From: Oscillospiraceae bacterium
Lineage (GTDB): Bacteria; Bacillota; Clostridia; Oscillospirales; Acutalibacteraceae
Length of the DNA stretch: 64,000 bases
Assembly: GCA_031256825.1 (NCBI GenBank)
Contig: JAIRPV010000027.1
Coordinates: 1 to 64,000, forward strand
Direction: 5' to 3'
The position numbers and the translations under genes were made by a program. The notes under the pieces are model-generated. The model did no database searches. It saw nothing but the letters and a program-made list of their open reading frames with translations, and had not been told where the DNA came from. Of this stretch, positions 1 through 8,127 are shown piece by piece. The first letter of the stretch is position 1. Each line of letters begins with the position of its first letter.

Positions 1-3000
1 CGGAAAATCAGCTGACGGCGCTGGTGGATCCGATTCTGGCGCTGATCGAGCAGCTGCTGACCGCGCCGGTGACGACGCTGCTGCAGGTGCTGCCGAATGT
101 GGCATATCTCATCAGCGAATCGAGCGATTCCGGCAAATCGATTCTGCAACAGGCGCTGGACAACATTTTGGCGCCGGTGAAGCAGGGGCTGTCTCTGGTG
201 AGCGGCTTGGCGCCCGACCTGAATCTTGACCTGAGCTTCCTGGAAGATCTGGGGCTGGAAGAGCTGCTCAACAAGACGCTGGCGGACGCGGGTCTGACGC
301 TGGAGGTGGCAGATCTCATCGTCGGGACGAAGACGGAGTTTGAAGATCCGCAACTGGTGAAGGTTGGCCTAGACAACCAGACGGAGCACGATGGCCAGAC
401 CACGAGTTGCAAAGGCGCGCACTATATCGCGACAGCGGGGCAAGAAGACGCAGTGCTGACGCAGTTGCTGGATAAACTGGGCGTGCTGGCCATGGCAGAT
501 GATTACAAGGAACTGTTCGACATTTTGTTCGGTCTGGATCTGAGCAAAGACGTGAAGGCAATCGACTACGGCGATACCGACACCCAACCGGCTGGCCCGA
601 CAGGGAAGGCGACCGCGCCGGGCGATATCCTCGGCAATCCGAACCTGGCGTGGTTTACGCAGCCGCAGGGCACGAAGACGGTAAGCGCGGCGAAGTACCT
701 GACGGACAACGCGGACGCGGTGCTCAACTACCTGTGGTCTTCGCTGATTGGCGACAGCACCACCGGCGTTCAGGATGCGCTGGCCGGGATCCTTTACAAC
801 GTCTATATGGATCAGAAGCCGATGATCGCGAACCTGCTCGACGAAGCCGCGAATTTCAACGCCGACCTGAGAGCTTATCTGGATACGCTCGACTTGTTGA
901 ACCTGACCGATACGCAGATTGCGAACATTATTGACACGCTGGTGGGCGACACAATCTACGATACGGTAATGAACATCTTTGGCCGCGATCTTTACAGCGG
1001 CGAGGTATTCACGGTGCTGATGACGGTGGTTGGCGGGCTGCTGAACTCTCTGAATCTGCCGATCGACATTACGACGCTCAATGCAATCGACCTGGGCGAT
1101 ATTCTGAAGGACGTGGCGATTCTGCAGGGCGCGAAAGTGAACGCGCTGGCGCTGCTGGATAGCGTGCTGAAGATCGACGGCAGAGGGATTGGCGCAGGCG
1201 TTCAGACGCTGCTGGATAACTTCATGAACCCGACGACCATCAGCAGCCTTGCCTCCGGTATCACGAGCCGCGCTAGCTTCTTCGACGCGCTGTATCAGGT
1301 GATTGACCCGATTATGCCGATCTTCAACGTGCTGTTGGCTGGCAGCAGCCTGGAAATCCTCGGGGACGGCGGCGAAACCATCAACAAAGACAACAAGAAC
1401 GGCCAGGGCACGAGCGGCTCCGCGGATGCGACAGGATTCCTGAATATCCTTGGCTTCCAAGGCTATGGCAGCGGATTGCTCCCGATTCTCATGGGCATCG
1501 GCGGCGGCGTGGAAGGCTTCAACGAACTTCTGACAAGCCCGACCGCGTTCGAGAACATGGCGAAGAACGGCGACACGAACGGTCAGATTCAGGCGCTCTT
1601 CGACCCGATCATGTATCTGATTGAGCAGCTGCTGCAAAGCCCGGTGGCGACGCTGCTGCAAATGCTCCCGAATCTGGCGTATCTCATCAGCGATAACGAG
1701 AACCACACAGGCGAGTCGATTCTGCAACAGGCGCTGAACAACATTCTGGCGCCGGTGGAACAAGGCCTGGCTCTGGTGAGCGGCTTGGTGCCCGACCTGA
1801 ATGTTGACCTGAGCTTCCTGAAGAATCTGGGGCTGGAAGAGCTGATCAACCAGGCGCTGGCGAACGCGGGCCTGACGCTGGAGGTGGCAGATCTCATCGT
1901 CGGCGACAAGACTGGCTTCGAAGGCGGCCTGAAAGACGTTGGCGTGAAGGGCGAAGGCGGCGGCGCGGACTATATCAAGATCAAGGGAGCCGAAGACGCG
2001 CTGCTGACGCAGATTCTTGACAAGGCCGGCATTCTGGATTATATCAAGGAAAACGGCCTGGATGGGTTGATTGGCCTGCTGGGCGGCGACGGAAGCATTG
2101 TTGACATGGAGCTTGAGCCTATCAACTATCGCGTTGCGCCGAATCCCACGCAAGAAACGCAGCGCAGCTGGTTCAACAAACAGCGCGTTGGCCAATACCT
2201 GGTCGAGAATGCGGATGCGGTGATCAACTGGGCCTGGGCGGAACTCTTCGCCGGGAACCAGGAGGGCAGGGATTATGTTGGCAACCTGCTGGGCGGCTTG
2301 CAGATCGAGGATACGCTGGAAGGCACAGTGGCGCATATCTGGGATAGCGCGCTCTTCCAGGAGAACTTCGAGAAGATCATTGCGACGGTGCAGGAACTGC
2401 TGACCAACCTGGGTCTGACCAGCGCGGGCAAGCTCACCCTGACCGTTGCGGGCGCAACCTTTACGCTGGATCTGGTGGATATTCTCAGCAAGATCGTCAG
2501 CATCGACGGCACCCGGCTGGATCTCACCAACCCGATCAAATGGATCATGGAGTACGATCCGAGCACGCAGACGATCGATTCCGCGGATTCGCTGAAGGCG
2601 GCGCTGGTTGACTTCCTCAGCCCGCTCATGCCGATTCTGAATGTGTTCCTCGCGGGCAGCGATCTGGAACTGATTATGGGCGGCGACATCAATGCGCTGA
2701 ATGGCAACGGGAAGTACCCGGATGGCCTTGGCACGGAGGATGAAGGCGCGTTCCTGCGCTTGAGCGGCTACAGCGGCTACAAATATGGCCTGCTGCCGAT
2801 CCTCATGGCGCTCGGCGCGGATGTGCCCGGCTACTTCGACATTCTGACAACGCCAGAGGAATATGGCGCGGACGATGCCACCACGGAAGATCAGATCGCG
2901 GCGATCATCGACCCGATTCTCTACCTGCTCGACCGCCTGTCGGTCTATCCGGTGGAAACGGTGATGGAACTTCTGCCGAACCTGGCATACTTTGTCAGCG

Positions 3001-5060
3001 ACGAGGTGAGCGGCGAATCTTCCCTGATGCAGCAAGCGATTGACCACATTCTCTATCCGGTCACGGTTCTGCTGGGCAAGAGCGATCTGCTGCCCGCAGT
3101 GCTGACGGATCTGAAGCTGGGCGCGATGCTCAACAAGCTGCTGACCAGTGTGATCGCGGGCCTGCCCGACAACTTTATGCTCAACATCAAGGGCTTTACC
3201 CTCGAAGACCTGATCATTGGCGAAAAGACGAAGTTTGGCAGCAGCCCATGGGATTGGAACGAAGTGGGCAGAGGCACTTACGGCGACTTCATCAAGGTGG
3301 ATCGCGCCGGCCTGCTGATTCAGCTGCTCGACAAAGCAGGCGCCTTCCAGCTGATGGAAGAGCAGAGCCTGACCGGCCTGGTGAAGCTCATCAATCCAGA
3401 GAATCCCTATCAGTCCACCTTTATCCGTTACGAGGCGATGAAGTCCGGTTCCGGCCTGAAGCTCTATCCAACGATTTGGTGGCGCAGGGCGCACGCGGAA
3501 TATATTGCAACCCGCGCGGATGACTTCATGAATAAGCTCTGGATTCTCCTGTTCGGCAAGCCGTTCGGCACCCTGAAACTGGAGGGCAAGACCGAGGAAG
3601 ACAACTTCCTGACTTCGCTGCTGGGCGACGCGCTTTATACGCAGGCCAATTTCGACAAGATTGTCGGCCTGGTGAAGGGCTACATCCCCGCGCTCGACAA
3701 CATGGAGCTGATACCCAACGTGACGCTCAGAGAGCTGCTCTACAAGGTGGTCACGGTCGACGGCGTGAACGTTGACGTGCTGGCGATGCTCCAGCACCTG
3801 AAGACATGGCAGCCGCTGGAACCCGTTACCGGGAAGGAAAGCTTCATCAACGGCCTGCTGGATTATCTTGAACCCGCGATACCGCTGCTCGACTACGTGC
3901 TGGCCGGCAAAGACCTCGAACTCATTACCGGCGGCGACATCAACACTTCGAGCGAGGAGCACTACACCGGCGGGGATCCCAATATCGGCGGCACGATCAC
4001 GAGCGTTGCGCCCGGTATTGGCACGAAAGATAACGGCCCGCTCCTGAAAGCCATCGGCTACGACGGCTACCGCTACGGCCTGATCCCGATTTTCGAAGCC
4101 CTGCTCAAGCCGATCGGCGCCGAGAAAGAAATCCTTTCCGCCAGCGCTTACAAAGCGCTGAACGGCCGCGACAAGCTCAACGCCATTCTGCATCCGCTGT
4201 TCTATCTCGTCGAGCAAGTGGTGAGCAAACCGGTGGACACCATCATCAGCATTCTGCCGAACCTGTGCTACTTCATGAGCGAGAATACGCAGGCGCAAGA
4301 CTCCCCGCTGCAACAGAGCCTTGACCGCCTGACCTACTCCCTCAACTACCTGTTGAACGAAGTTGGCGTTGGCAAGCTGCTCGGCATTGAACTGGGTTCC
4401 TCCGAAGGCGGTTCGATGGTTCGCCTGAGCGTGCGCGAATTGCTCGATGGCGTTATCGCAGGCATTGGCCTGAAGTTCAATATCAACCTTGACCACCTGA
4501 TTGTTGGGAAGCTCGTTGATTATGTTTCGATTTCCGGCGGCAACGCGAAATACGTTTCCGTGAAGGAAAAAGGCGCGCGCGGCGATCTGTTGACGGCGCT
4601 GATCCGCATCATCATCCAGATCTACACCGACCCGGCCAATCGCGACTTTATCCTGAACTTCCTGCTGAACTCGATTGGTCTGAAGGGGCTTACCTTCAAT
4701 GCGGTGAAGAGCTTCCTGATTGTAATCAGCAAGATTGTTCTCGCCACCCGCTGGGGTACCGATATGGCGATCAACAGCCTCTTCGTGATATTCTTCTTCG
4801 CCAATGGCGCAGTGTCCTTCATCTTCAACCGCTGGATGTTCCGCAACAGAACGCTCTACCAGCTCTACCTGGATCTGGTGCATATCGGCGGATTTGCGAA
4901 AAAGGCTGCTGAAGGCCTCAACGAATTCTTCAAGAAGTACTGGCTCAGTTTCTTCACCTTCGACGGCGGCTGCCACGAATTCGGGCTGATTTACCAGTAC
5001 AGCACCTTCTTCGACTGGCTCAGGGCCATGTTCGCGAAGCTGATCTTCTGGAAGAAGTAG
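1..5060 (+). CDS. Giant internally repeated protein, 5' end outside window
   Basis: The reading frame is already open at base 3 (E-N-Q-L-T-A-L then DPILALIEQ), so the GTG at 24 in the ORF track is not the true start and the N terminus is missing. At least four copies of a 430-530 residue unit are visible. Each opens with a motif like DPIxYLIEQ...PVxTLLxxLPNLxYxxS, at ORF-track residues about 1, 527, 963 and 1390. Within units, further conserved phrases recur (GGDIN, GYxGYxYGLLPI, DLIVGxKT, LLDKAG). The protein is rich in Leu, Ile, Asp and Asn, with few Cys. It ends in an aromatic/basic tail (FDWLRAMFAKLIFWKK) with no LPXTG motif. I do not recognise a family; a large secreted or cell-surface repeat protein is the best guess. 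A terminator-like hairpin follows. Confidence 0.85.
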   Translation, partial: ENQLTALVDPILALIEQLLTAPVTTLLQVLPNVAYLISESSDSGKSILQQALDNILAPVKQGLSLVSGLAPDLNLDLSFLEDLGLEELLNKTLADAGLTLEVADLIVGTKTEFEDPQLVKVGLDNQTEHDGQTTSCKGAHYIATAGQEDAVLTQLLDKLGVLAMADDYKELFDILFGLDLSKDVKAIDYGDTDTQPAGPTGKATAPGDILGNPNLAWFTQPQGTKTVSAAKYLTDNADAVLNYLWSSLIGDSTTGVQDALAGILYNVYMDQKPMIANLLDEAANFNADLRAYLDTLDLLNLTDTQIANIIDTLVGDTIYDTVMNIFGRDLYSGEVFTVLMTVVGGLLNSLNLPIDITTLNAIDLGDILKDVAILQGAKVNALALLDSVLKIDGRGIGAGVQTLLDNFMNPTTISSLASGITSRASFFDALYQVIDPIMPIFNVLLAGSSLEILGDGGETINKDNKNGQGTSGSADATGFLNILGFQGYGSGLLPILMGIGGGVEGFNELLTSPTAFENMAKNGDTNGQIQALFDPIMYLIEQLLQSPVATLLQMLPNLAYLISDNENHTGESILQQALNNILAPVEQGLALVSGLVPDLNVDLSFLKNLGLEELINQALANAGLTLEVADLIVGDKTGFEGGLKDVGVKGEGGGADYIKIKGAEDALLTQILDKAGILDYIKENGLDGLIGLLGGDGSIVDMELEPINYRVAPNPTQETQRSWFNKQRVGQYLVENADAVINWAWAELFAGNQEGRDYVGNLLGGLQIEDTLEGTVAHIWDSALFQENFEKIIATVQELLTNLGLTSAGKLTLTVAGATFTLDLVDILSKIVSIDGTRLDLTNPIKWIMEYDPSTQTIDSADSLKAALVDFLSPLMPILNVFLAGSDLELIMGGDINALNGNGKYPDGLGTEDEGAFLRLSGYSGYKYGLLPILMALGADVPGYFDILTTPEEYGADDATTEDQIAAIIDPILYLLDRLSVYPVETVMELLPNLAYFVSDEVSGESSLMQQAIDHILYPVTVLLGKSDLLPAVLTDLKLGAMLNKLLTSVIAGLPDNFMLNIKGFTLEDLIIGEKTKFGSSPWDWNEVGRGTYGDFIKVDRAGLLIQLLDKAGAFQLMEEQSLTGLVKLINPENPYQSTFIRYEAMKSGSGLKLYPTIWWRRAHAEYIATRADDFMNKLWILLFGKPFGTLKLEGKTEEDNFLTSLLGDALYTQANFDKIVGLVKGYIPALDNMELIPNVTLRELLYKVVTVDGVNVDVLAMLQHLKTWQPLEPVTGKESFINGLLDYLEPAIPLLDYVLAGKDLELITGGDINTSSEEHYTGGDPNIGGTITSVAPGIGTKDNGPLLKAIGYDGYRYGLIPIFEALLKPIGAEKEILSASAYKALNGRDKLNAILHPLFYLVEQVVSKPVDTIISILPNLCYFMSENTQAQDSPLQQSLDRLTYSLNYLLNEVGVGKLLGIELGSSEGGSMVRLSVRELLDGVIAGIGLKFNINLDHLIVGKLVDYVSISGGNAKYVSVKEKGARGDLLTALIRIIIQIYTDPANRDFILNFLLNSIGLKGLTFNAVKSFLIVISKIVLATRWGTDMAINSLFVIFFFANGAVSFIFNRWMFRNRTLYQLYLDLVHIGGFAKKAAEGLNEFFKKYWLSFFTFDGGCHEFGLIYQYSTFFDWLRAMFAKLIFWKK

Positions 5061-5076
5061 CGGATACGTCACAAAA

Positions 5077-5117
5077 GCCCCCTTCCCCCTCGCGGGGAGG
5101 GGGGCGAAAATTTTATC
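5077..5117 (+). terminator. Intrinsic terminator after the giant repeat protein
   Basis: A C-rich arm (GCCCCCTTCCCC) and a G-rich arm (GGGGAGGGGGGC) pair around a short CTCGC loop and run into AAAATTTTAT. It lies 17 bases past the stop codon. Confidence 0.7.
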
Positions 5118-5135
5118 TATTTTTCATTTTTTCCC

Positions 5136-5164
5136 TTGACAAATGGTAAGTATTGTGATATCAT
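5136..5164 (+). promoter_or_regulatory. Sigma-A promoter of the ABC/DUF1854 operon
   Basis: TTGACA, a 17-base spacer and TATCAT. It is the only promoter-like sequence between the upstream terminator and the small ORF at 5196, so it should drive the whole 5196-10272 operon. Confidence 0.8.
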
Positions 5165-5195
5165 ATATCCAATGTTTTGAAAGGAGGCGCGAGGA

Positions 5196-5255
5196 ATGAT
5201 GTATCATTATGATGGAAGGCAATGTTCCTGCGCCGGCGCATGTCGTAATACATAG
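5196..5255 (+). CDS. 19-residue Cys-containing peptide ORF heading the ABC operon
   Basis: This ORF is too short for the track. A very strong ribosome site, AAAGGAGG (5180-5187), sits 8 bases before ATG 5196 (a second ATG follows directly). The product is MMYHYDGRQCSCAGACRNT, with three Cys in a C-S-C-A-G-A-C pattern. It ends in TAG 66 bases before the ABC transporter start, and is the first ORF after the promoter at 5136. The site is stronger than those of most full-length genes nearby, so translation is likely. Function is unknown: it could be an exported or modified peptide, a metal or thiol sensor, or a regulatory leader for the transporter. No homologue is recognised. Confidence 0.55.
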   Translation: MMYHYDGRQCSCAGACRNT

Positions 5256-5320
5256 ATCATATGGTATTGCGTGCAGCCGTGTTGCGGTTGTGCGCATTTT
5301 TTTATTTTCGAGGAGGCTAT

Positions 5321-7615
5321 ATGAAGAAAGCAAAAGCGGGCAAGCCGCCCGGCGCCGGATTGCCGGCAGAAGTGCTTGCGCTGCTCGGGGCGCAGGGGCT
5401 TGACGTGGATGGATTGATCCTGTCTGCCGTGGGCGACATGGACAATGAGGGGAACTATTGCGCCGCCTGGATGGCGTTCGACCGACAGGGATTTTACCTG
5501 GCGTTTGGCGAAGTTTCGCGTAAAAAGCGCAAACGCGCCCCGGCGCTGGAATACCGGCTGGACACGCTGCAAAGCATTCCCGCGCAGGAGATCGACGAAC
5601 TGAAACTGGAGCGGTATGTGACCACCGGTCGCCTGATTGCTGTGCAGGGCGGCGACGACGTGCCGCTGGCGCGTTTTTCGATTGGCCTATGCGGCAAGCT
5701 GCAACAATTGTGCGATTGCTTTAACGCGATGCGTCAGGAGCGCGACATGACGCCGTTCCTGAAAGCGGGGCAGGGGAGCGTCTGCCCCAAATGCGGCGAC
5801 GCTTACCCGGATGACAAAAAAATTTGCCCCCGCTGCGGAAAATCTTCCGGCTCCACGGTGCGGCGGCTGTTTTCCTTCTTTGGCGGTTACGGTTGGCAGA
5901 TTGCTGTGACGCTGTTGTTCTTGTTTTTGGCGACAGGATTCGACGTGCTTCTGCCAAAACTCACCACGCAAACCCTGTTTGACCGCGTCCTTTATACAGG
6001 AAACATGGAACCGGTCGCCCAGCGGATCGCTTCGCTCGGCTGGCTGGTGCTGGCGATATTGGGGGTGCGCGCGCTCGACGTCGCGTTGAAAATGGCCACG
6101 GACTGGGTGCAGGTGGCCCTGGACATCAAGCGAAAAATTTTTGCCGCCATGCAAAAACTCTCCGTCGAATTTTACGCGTCGAAGCAAACCGGGCAACTCA
6201 TGGAGCGCGTCAGCAAAGACACAACCAACATCTACTGGTTTTTTATGGATGGCCTGCCGTATATCATCGTTTGCCTGGTGCAGCTGCTGGGCGCTATTGG
6301 GATGATGTTCTCGATTAGCTGGCGGCTGAGCCTGTTGCTGCTGGGGGTTGTGCCGATTTTGCTGCCGTTTGTCCTTTTGAGCGATAAACTTTTTCGCCGG
6401 TTACATCATAAAGCCTGGGCAAAATCCGCGCGGCTGACCTCCATGGTCAGCGACAACATCAATGGGCAGCGCGTCATCAAGGCGTTTTCGCAGGAAAAAG
6501 CGGAACTGTCGCGCTTTCAAGAGATGAGCGGCGGCCTGCGCGAAGCCGAACTGCGGTTGTTCCGCTACGAAGGCACGATGTTCCCGATGCTCACGGGCGT
6601 CATTGCCATGCTGAGCGCCGGCGTGCTGATATTGGGCGGCTTGCAGGTGCTGGATGGGCAGCTAAAAATCGGCGGATTGCTCAGTTTTGTGATATATCTT
6701 AACATGATGCGCACGCCGCTGGATTTTTTGGGCAGCGTCTTCGACTGGTGGGCCGAAGCGAAAGATTCCGCGCAGCGCGTGTTTGAGGTGGTCGACGCGC
6801 AGCCCGATGTGCGTGAACCGGAGCATCCGCTGCTGCCGGAGGAATTTCGTGGCCGGGTGGAACTGCGCGAGCTGGAGTTTGAGTACGAACCCGCGCGCCC
6901 CGTCATCAAAAAGGTGAGCCTTGTGGCCGAGGCCGGGCAGATGTTGGGGATTGTTGGCAAGACCGGCGCCGGAAAAACGACCATCGCCAGTCTGATTTCA
7001 CGACTTTACGATTCGAAAGTGGGCGCGGTTCTGATTGACGGCATTGATGTGAAAGATTTGCCCCAGTCGCTGCTGCGCAAGCAAATTGGCTTGGTCAGCC
7101 AGGATATTTATCTGTTTACCGCGTCGATTGCCGACAATATTCGCTATGCCAAGCCGGATGCTACCCAGGCGGAGGTGATGGCGGCGGCTAAAGCGGCGGC
7201 GGCCCACGAATTTATCCTGCGCCTGCCAGATGCTTACGAAACCCGCGTGGGCAATGGGGGTCAGGCGCTTTCCGGCGGGGAGCGGCAGCGTGTTTCGATT
7301 GCCCGCGCGATTTTGCAAAACCCAAAGATCCTGATTCTGGATGAAGCCACAGCCGCCATGGACACGGCCACCGAGCGCAGCATCCAGGAATCGCTGGGAA
7401 AACTCAAAGCGGGCCGCACCACAATCGCCATTGCGCACCGGCTGAGCACCCTGCGCGACGCGGACAGGCTTGCGGTAATCGAGGGGGGAGAACTGACAGA
7501 ATTTGGTACGTTCAAAGAGCTGTTGCGCGAAAGGGGAGCGTTCTATTCGCTCTATCAGGTGCAGCAGCAAGCTTTGGCAACCATGGGGAGCATCGACGAC
7601 GAAAGGGGAGACTAA
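5321..7615 (+). CDS. ABC exporter half-transporter with N-terminal zinc ribbon
   Basis: A fused membrane-plus-ATPase exporter subunit of 764 residues. I start at ATG 5321, preceded by AGGAGG at 5311, rather than the track's ATG 5261, which has no ribosome site. An unusual soluble N-terminal region of about 150 residues precedes a zinc ribbon (CPKCG...CPRCG, Cys155/158/169/172). The ABC transmembrane region of type-1 exporters follows, then an ATPase with Walker A GKTGAGKTT near residue 545, signature LSGGERQR near 650, Walker B ILILDEA and an H-loop AIAHR. It forms an operon with a DUF1854 gene and a second exporter of the same architecture, so a heterodimeric exporter is likely. Similar transporter/DUF1854 pairs are annotated next to cyanophycin genes in proteobacteria, but no cyanophycin gene is present here. 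The substrate is unknown. Confidence 0.9.
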   Translation: MKKAKAGKPPGAGLPAEVLALLGAQGLDVDGLILSAVGDMDNEGNYCAAWMAFDRQGFYLAFGEVSRKKRKRAPALEYRLDTLQSIPAQEIDELKLERYVTTGRLIAVQGGDDVPLARFSIGLCGKLQQLCDCFNAMRQERDMTPFLKAGQGSVCPKCGDAYPDDKKICPRCGKSSGSTVRRLFSFFGGYGWQIAVTLLFLFLATGFDVLLPKLTTQTLFDRVLYTGNMEPVAQRIASLGWLVLAILGVRALDVALKMATDWVQVALDIKRKIFAAMQKLSVEFYASKQTGQLMERVSKDTTNIYWFFMDGLPYIIVCLVQLLGAIGMMFSISWRLSLLLLGVVPILLPFVLLSDKLFRRLHHKAWAKSARLTSMVSDNINGQRVIKAFSQEKAELSRFQEMSGGLREAELRLFRYEGTMFPMLTGVIAMLSAGVLILGGLQVLDGQLKIGGLLSFVIYLNMMRTPLDFLGSVFDWWAEAKDSAQRVFEVVDAQPDVREPEHPLLPEEFRGRVELRELEFEYEPARPVIKKVSLVAEAGQMLGIVGKTGAGKTTIASLISRLYDSKVGAVLIDGIDVKDLPQSLLRKQIGLVSQDIYLFTASIADNIRYAKPDATQAEVMAAAKAAAAHEFILRLPDAYETRVGNGGQALSGGERQRVSIARAILQNPKILILDEATAAMDTATERSIQESLGKLKAGRTTIAIAHRLSTLRDADRLAVIEGGELTEFGTFKELLRERGAFYSLYQVQQQALATMGSIDDERGD

Positions 7616-7616
7616 C

Positions 7617-8117
7617 ATGGAAAGCGGACTGCGCATGGAATTTGTGCCGGTGGGAGCGTGCCGGTTCTACCGCAACGCGCGCGGCTTTTTGGGGCTGGAG
7701 CTGGATGGGCGGGATTACCGCCGCGTCAGTTTGCGCCGGGCGTTGCCCTTTACCGCGCCGGAGCGCTACATTTGCGTGGCGGATATGGAGGACAAAGAGA
7801 TTGCCGTCATCGAGTCCATCGAGGCGTTCGACGAGAGCCAGCAGGCGCTACTGCGCGAAGAGCTTGGCATTCGCTATTTTTATCCGGTGGTGACGGCGGT
7901 GAAGTCTGTGAAGGAAAAAATGGGTTCGTATTATTTGCAGATTTCGGTAGGCGCGCACGAGATGAATATCGCTGTGAAGGATATTAGCAAAAACATCCGG
8001 CAAATGGAAGCAAATCGCCTGATTGTGACAGATGTTGACGGCAACCGCTACCTGATCCCGGATGTCTACGCCATCTCGAAAAAAAATCTTCGTATGCTGG
8101 AACCCTATCTCTACTAG
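7617..8117 (+). CDS. DUF1854 family protein
   Basis: A soluble protein of 166 residues lying between the two exporter subunits. Start ATG 7617 is one base after the previous stop and follows AGGGGAG; the longer track ORF from 7503 only overlaps the ATPase gene. The sequence shows the DUF1854-type pattern of an N-terminal segment (FYRNARGFLGLELDG) and a C-terminal half ending in a V-D-x-x-G-N-R-Y-x-I-P motif. There is no signal peptide or membrane segment. DUF1854 proteins are known mainly by their linkage to ABC exporters and have no established biochemical role. From context I infer an accessory or regulatory subunit of the flanking exporter. Family assignment is from memory of the motif and not searched. 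Confidence 0.75.
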   Translation: MESGLRMEFVPVGACRFYRNARGFLGLELDGRDYRRVSLRRALPFTAPERYICVADMEDKEIAVIESIEAFDESQQALLREELGIRYFYPVVTAVKSVKEKMGSYYLQISVGAHEMNIAVKDISKNIRQMEANRLIVTDVDGNRYLIPDVYAISKKNLRMLEPYLY

Positions 8118-8127
8118 GAGGTGAAAC

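Noticed and set aside
369-5072. 1567-codon minus-strand ORF opposite the giant protein
   Set aside because: Mirror of strongly codon-biased DNA; no start signals, composition not protein-like, and the plus frame shows clear protein repeats.
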